DNA of 64,000 nucleotides. It comes from Fibrobacter sp. UWB10. GTDB taxonomy: Bacteria > Fibrobacterota > Fibrobacteria > Fibrobacterales > Fibrobacteraceae. The stretch spans positions 62,001-126,000 of the forward strand of contig NZ_FXUE01000005.1 of the NCBI RefSeq assembly GCF_900182935.1, in the 5' to 3' direction. Under the pieces are notes generated by a model that did not search any database, was not told where the DNA came from, and worked only from the letters and a program-made list of their open reading frames with translations. Each line of letters opens with the position of its first letter. Position 1 is the first letter of the stretch. This document shows positions 60,654-64,000 of this stretch, one piece after another. A program made the translations under genes and the position numbers.

Positions 60654-62514
60654 CTTCCTGGCTCTTGACTTCGGCCTGCTTTTCTTCGGGCGCCTTGTTC
60701 AAACCTTCATAATACTGTGCAGACAGCTTTTCCACATGAAGTTGGCTGCTCTTGACGCGCTTGCGCAAGCGTTCCAAATCCTGATCCGTAATGGTCAAGC
60801 GGTTGTTCATGAGCGAAGCCGCTTTTTTGCCCCAAGGGGTTTGACCATACTTGTCGCGAAGGAGCTTGTAAGTGACCATGGTGCTGTCGATACGTTCCGG
60901 ATTCATCTGGAAGTAAATCGCCTTCATGTAAAGGGCCTGAATGCCAGCCTGCGTTTCGGGGAATTCCTGATACAGGCTATCGAAACGCGTGAATGCACGG
61001 GCATAAGCCGAATCGACCAAATCCATTTGATCCAAGGGCATTTCGGTAGCGATTGTCCAGAGACTTTCGGCCACCATGTACTTTTCCTTGGCCATATCTT
61101 CGCGAGTCTTTAAAGTCACACGCATACCCAAGTTCACTTGAGCCTGCTTTGCGTATTCCGTTTCCGGATACTTTTCCATGATTTGCTTGTAGATTTCTTC
61201 GGCGCCATCGGGGTCATGCATGTATTCGTCGAAAATGAACGCCTTTGCATAGAGGGCGCGCAAAGACTTTGCGCTGTCGCCCGATTCAATCACCGTATTC
61301 AAGCGAGCAACGGCACTATCGACTTCGTCGAGCTTGAACAAGAACAGTTCGGCAATCAGGAATTCAGACTTGAAGAAATTGTCGACATTCGGAATGGAAT
61401 CCTTGCGGGCACTATCGTTCTTGGTACGCATGGCCACCAAGCGCTTAAGGGCATCGCGACGGTCGCGGCTTTCCTGGCCCCATTTGCTGATGGTGCGAGA
61501 AATAAAGCTACTGTCGTAATAAACGATTGCCTTGTCGTAATCAATACGCTTGTGCTGTTCGTAATCGCCCAAGCAGAAATAACTACGCGACGCATGTTCA
61601 GAGCGCGGGTATTCCGTATTCACCTTCTGCAAAATGACAATTGCATCGGCATGACGTTCACCCAACATGGTCAGTTCGCCAATGCGAACCAGGTATTCCG
61701 GCTGTTTGGTTTCATATTCCGGATTCTTGTAGAGTTCCTTGTATTCGTCGGCGGCCTGCAGGTATTCCTTGCGGTTAGCCAAGCATTCTGCAGCCTGCTC
61801 CCCCGCCGTTTGCTGTTCACGCGGGTTCAATTCCTTAATTTCTTTAGCGGTATAATGTTCGCGAGACTTGTCCCAGTTTTCTTTCTTGAAATAAAGACCC
61901 GCAAGTCTGAAATGAGCCTTACCGCGCATAAAGGGCGTACCTGCGGTATCGGCCAAGACCGCTTCCAAAGAGGCAATTGCCTGGTCCGGGAATTCAGCCT
62001 GTTCGTCGAGCAACGAAAGAAGGTTCAAGCCCTGGAAGTAATACGGGTGATCCTTAGAAGCAATTACCGGTTCCAAGGCGAAACGGCTAATGTTATATTC
62101 GTGATTGCGATAAAGGCAATAAGCACGCTGGTATTCGACCGCCTGCATAGAATCGTGGTCGGCAAAGTAGCGTTCAAATTCGTCGTACTTGGTAATAGCC
62201 TTGCCCCATTCATGCTTATGGCGGAAAGATTCACCAATCAAGAACACTGCCTCGGCGGTACGTTTTTTGTTCTTGGGGAAACGTTCCAGCACGCGAGAGC
62301 CTTTTTCGATAATCTTGTCGTATTTCTGGCGTTCTTCGGAACCGGGCAGAGAATTTTCACTATCGGGAATGCTGTCCAAGCGAGCTTGGCGCATTTCTCC
62401 GGCCTGTTCATCCAGGCGTTCCGCATTGAACATATGGTTCAAGTAAGCACAGCAAGTACACCCCTCGAACACGAGGGCGAGCATTACAAGTGCCATGTAG
62501 CGGATACGTAGCAT
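60607..62514 (-). CDS. TPR-repeat outer-membrane-type lipoprotein
   Basis: A 635-residue protein with a lipoprotein-like signal (MLRIRYMALVMLALVFEGC, cysteine at about 19, atypical -3 position). It is built almost entirely of tetratricopeptide repeats, such as ERFPKNKKRTAEAVFLIGESF, KYPETEYAKQAQVNLGM and YGQTPWGKKAASLMNN, in the style of BamD/YbgF and periplasmic scaffold proteins. It ends in a charged helix. It sits between a TPR gene cut by the window edge and rlpA, all on the minus strand, suggesting an envelope-assembly operon. Partner proteins are unknown. Confidence 0.82.
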   Translation of the reverse strand: MLRIRYMALVMLALVFEGCTCCAYLNHMFNAERLDEQAGEMRQARLDSIPDSENSLPGSEERQKYDKIIEKGSRVLERFPKNKKRTAEAVFLIGESFRHKHEWGKAITKYDEFERYFADHDSMQAVEYQRAYCLYRNHEYNISRFALEPVIASKDHPYYFQGLNLLSLLDEQAEFPDQAIASLEAVLADTAGTPFMRGKAHFRLAGLYFKKENWDKSREHYTAKEIKELNPREQQTAGEQAAECLANRKEYLQAADEYKELYKNPEYETKQPEYLVRIGELTMLGERHADAIVILQKVNTEYPRSEHASRSYFCLGDYEQHKRIDYDKAIVYYDSSFISRTISKWGQESRDRRDALKRLVAMRTKNDSARKDSIPNVDNFFKSEFLIAELFLFKLDEVDSAVARLNTVIESGDSAKSLRALYAKAFIFDEYMHDPDGAEEIYKQIMEKYPETEYAKQAQVNLGMRVTLKTREDMAKEKYMVAESLWTIATEMPLDQMDLVDSAYARAFTRFDSLYQEFPETQAGIQALYMKAIYFQMNPERIDSTMVTYKLLRDKYGQTPWGKKAASLMNNRLTITDQDLERLRKRVKSSQLHVEKLSAQYYEGLNKAPEEKQAEVKSQEDEILENTYNSMYDFE

Positions 62515-62549
62515 GGGAGTAAAGATACAAAATTAGAGTCTTTAAAACC

Positions 62550-64000
62550 CTAGTATTGGTTCAAGTACTTCGTGTAATCGCAGAGCTTGAGGCCTGGCGG
62601 GAGCGCAGACTTGTCAAAGCGGACCATACGGACTTCGGCCGGTTTACCCACCACGCGGGCAAGCATTTCAAAGTTGTCCTGCGTTTCCCATACGGCAGCA
62701 TCGATAATCAGGCCGTCACCGCAATCGGTTTCGCCAGTGCTGTTGCCAATACCCGAGATTCTGGAGTTTTGCTTCAGAAGTCGAGTATAGATTTCGGGGG
62801 CAATTCCAAAATGATTCGTGGTCGAAGACGAGTCATGCACGACAACATGCACTTCGCGGAAATGATTCAAAGAATCGAAGACAACCGTGTAAGTATGCAT
62901 GTACGGAGCAATAAAGAAGGTTTCTTGCCAGACATTCTTTGCCACAGGCCTGAAGTTTCCGATAGAATACTTCTTGAAGAATTCCTTGGGCGTTGCACCA
63001 TAGCGCACCACATAATGGCCAAGCATGGTCGAGAAGTCATGAACCGTAGACGGAGCCATCGTTTCACGGAGGCTATCGACAGCACGGTTCAGGTTCGCGG
63101 TCAAGCCGTCGTTCTTGTTAATCGGAGCGGGCCTTGTAATGTTCGATTCCTGAATGCGCTGCTGAATATCAGGGTATTCCGGATCGATTTTCTGGATTTC
63201 CTGGAACTGCTTGCGGGCAAGGTCAAACTGGCGGCCCTTCAAATAAGCGCGGCCAAGAGCTTCCTTGAGCGGCAGGTTTTCGGGATACTTGTCGACCATG
63301 GGTTCCAAAATATCGAGGGCGGTCTGCGCACGGTCTTGCGGAGAAAGAACCACGCCGTTACCCGGGCCCGGAGGAGATTTTTCACCCAGAGTAGAAACAG
63401 CATCTCGGGCAGGAGCGTAATCCGGCATGAACGCCAGAATGCGCTGGTAAATTTTTTCGGCAGCATCAAAGTGGCCCTGGTATTCATCCATGTAGCCCTG
63501 CAAAAGCAAGAGCTTGACATTCATCGGATACTGAGAAAGGGCGTATTCGACCACGGCAGCGCAGCTATCCAACTGTCCGCTACGGTGATAAAGGTCAGCA
63601 AGGTTTTCGTAGGCGGCAGGGACATCGCCACTCGAGAGACTCACCACCGTCTTGAATTCATTTGCAGCCTGCAAGAATCGGCCATTTTCCATGAGGAGTT
63701 GGCCATACCAAAGCCTAGTCTGGTACAAGGCGGGCGCACGTTCAGAGGCCACGCGAGCAAGTTCAAGAGCAGCGGCTGCATTGCCGGTCTGGTAAATTTT
63801 ACGGCTTTCAACGTAAGTCGACACGCCGGAACCCGGCAAGCGGGCCTGAAGCTTACCAATCAAAAGAGAAAGACGGTCCTGCTGATTATCCGAAAGCGGG
63901 CTCATTTCAAACAAAGTATTAATTTGTCCGAGAAGGGCCGGCAACAGGTCCGGATAAAGAACAATCACGCCATCATAAATATCATAGGCTGCCTGGTAAG
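62550..64000 (-). CDS. TPR-repeat protein, 5' end beyond the window
   Basis: The frame is open to the right edge (YQAAYDIYDGVIVLYPDLLPALLGQ...), so the start lies outside. About 483 residues are visible: TPR repeats (LARVASERAPALYQTRLWYGQ, FKTVVSLSSGDVPAAYENLAD, RKQFQEIQKIDPEYPDIQ), then a C-terminal globular domain of about 180 residues (YSIGNFRPVAKNVWQETFFIAPYMHTY...YTKYLNQY). It shares the TPR character of the next gene, 35 bp downstream, but not its C terminus. Cell location cannot be judged without the N terminus. Confidence 0.82.
   Translation of the reverse strand, partial: YQAAYDIYDGVIVLYPDLLPALLGQINTLFEMSPLSDNQQDRLSLLIGKLQARLPGSGVSTYVESRKIYQTGNAAAALELARVASERAPALYQTRLWYGQLLMENGRFLQAANEFKTVVSLSSGDVPAAYENLADLYHRSGQLDSCAAVVEYALSQYPMNVKLLLLQGYMDEYQGHFDAAEKIYQRILAFMPDYAPARDAVSTLGEKSPPGPGNGVVLSPQDRAQTALDILEPMVDKYPENLPLKEALGRAYLKGRQFDLARKQFQEIQKIDPEYPDIQQRIQESNITRPAPINKNDGLTANLNRAVDSLRETMAPSTVHDFSTMLGHYVVRYGATPKEFFKKYSIGNFRPVAKNVWQETFFIAPYMHTYTVVFDSLNHFREVHVVVHDSSSTTNHFGIAPEIYTRLLKQNSRISGIGNSTGETDCGDGLIIDAAVWETQDNFEMLARVVGKPAEVRMVRFDKSALPPGLKLCDYTKYLNQY

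Noticed and set aside
61138-62511. A plus-strand open frame of 457 codons
   Set aside because: Antisense to the TPR lipoprotein gene; no ribosome site or domain.

Overview
The window looks like a chromosomal segment of a rumen or gut Fibrobacter. Evidence: several secreted polysaccharidases with C-terminal sorting-type tails (one GH9, three tandem GH26, one GH30), paralogous families I associate with Fibrobacter succinogenes (a TIGR02147-type regulator beside a lipoprotein, and a TIGR02171-type lipoprotein), a short RpoD-like sigma factor, and large Ser-rich surface proteins. The species assignment is an inference from gene content; no database was searched.

Layout. 1-4517 (minus): type I restriction-modification operon hsdM-hsdS-hsdR, with hsdR cut by the left edge. 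A leader of about 250 nt upstream of hsdM carries two inverted copies of a hairpin element, the nearer one followed by a U tract. 4760-5300: palindromic repeat plus a small orphan RelB/DinJ-like antitoxin. 5315-25245: polysaccharide-degradation region. It has a GH9 endoglucanase-like enzyme, a sugar transporter, mnmE, an aldose epimerase, three GH26 mannanase-like enzymes each with its own terminator, a GH57/DUF3536 gene leading an operon with hpt, a membrane protein, cysE and nth, and a GH30 enzyme. 25356-32202 (minus): hypothetical gene, murI, a UvrD-like helicase reading frame joined to a PlsC acyltransferase, then a flippase-like protein, a GT4 glycosyltransferase and a methyltransferase, probably making an envelope glycoconjugate. 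32203-33699: non-coding palindromic block, a sigma-54-type promoter, then a sigma-70 family gene. 33861-40822 (minus): two very large surface proteins. 40960-43460: hemW, a small membrane protein and a class III cyclase. 43492-47703: tRNA-Gly(GCC), repeats, regulator/lipoprotein pair, infC-rpmI-rplT, tRNA-Gly(TCC). 47736-64000: mixed housekeeping and envelope genes, including a 23S/tRNA uracil methyltransferase-like protein, TIGR02171-type lipoprotein, MFS transporter, diguanylate cyclase, Nudix hydrolase, two barrel-like paralogues, trmO, prfA-prmC, rlpA and two TPR proteins, the last cut by the right edge.

The most unusual signals are: (i) the twin hairpins upstream of the R-M operon, which look like an attenuator or a palindromic mobile element; (ii) an essentially consensus sigma-54 promoter in front of the sigma-70 family gene; (iii) dispersed repeats inserted in frame inside mnmE (two different ones) and the Nudix gene; (iv) the helicase-PlsC open reading frame; (v) two copies of a structured repeat with compensatory changes in the stem; and (vi) short tandem repeats of period seven at several gene ends.

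Large open frames opposite the GH26 genes, the surface proteins and the TPR gene are antisense shadows and were left out. Several genes begin downstream of the longest possible frame, and the chosen starts are explained in each entry.
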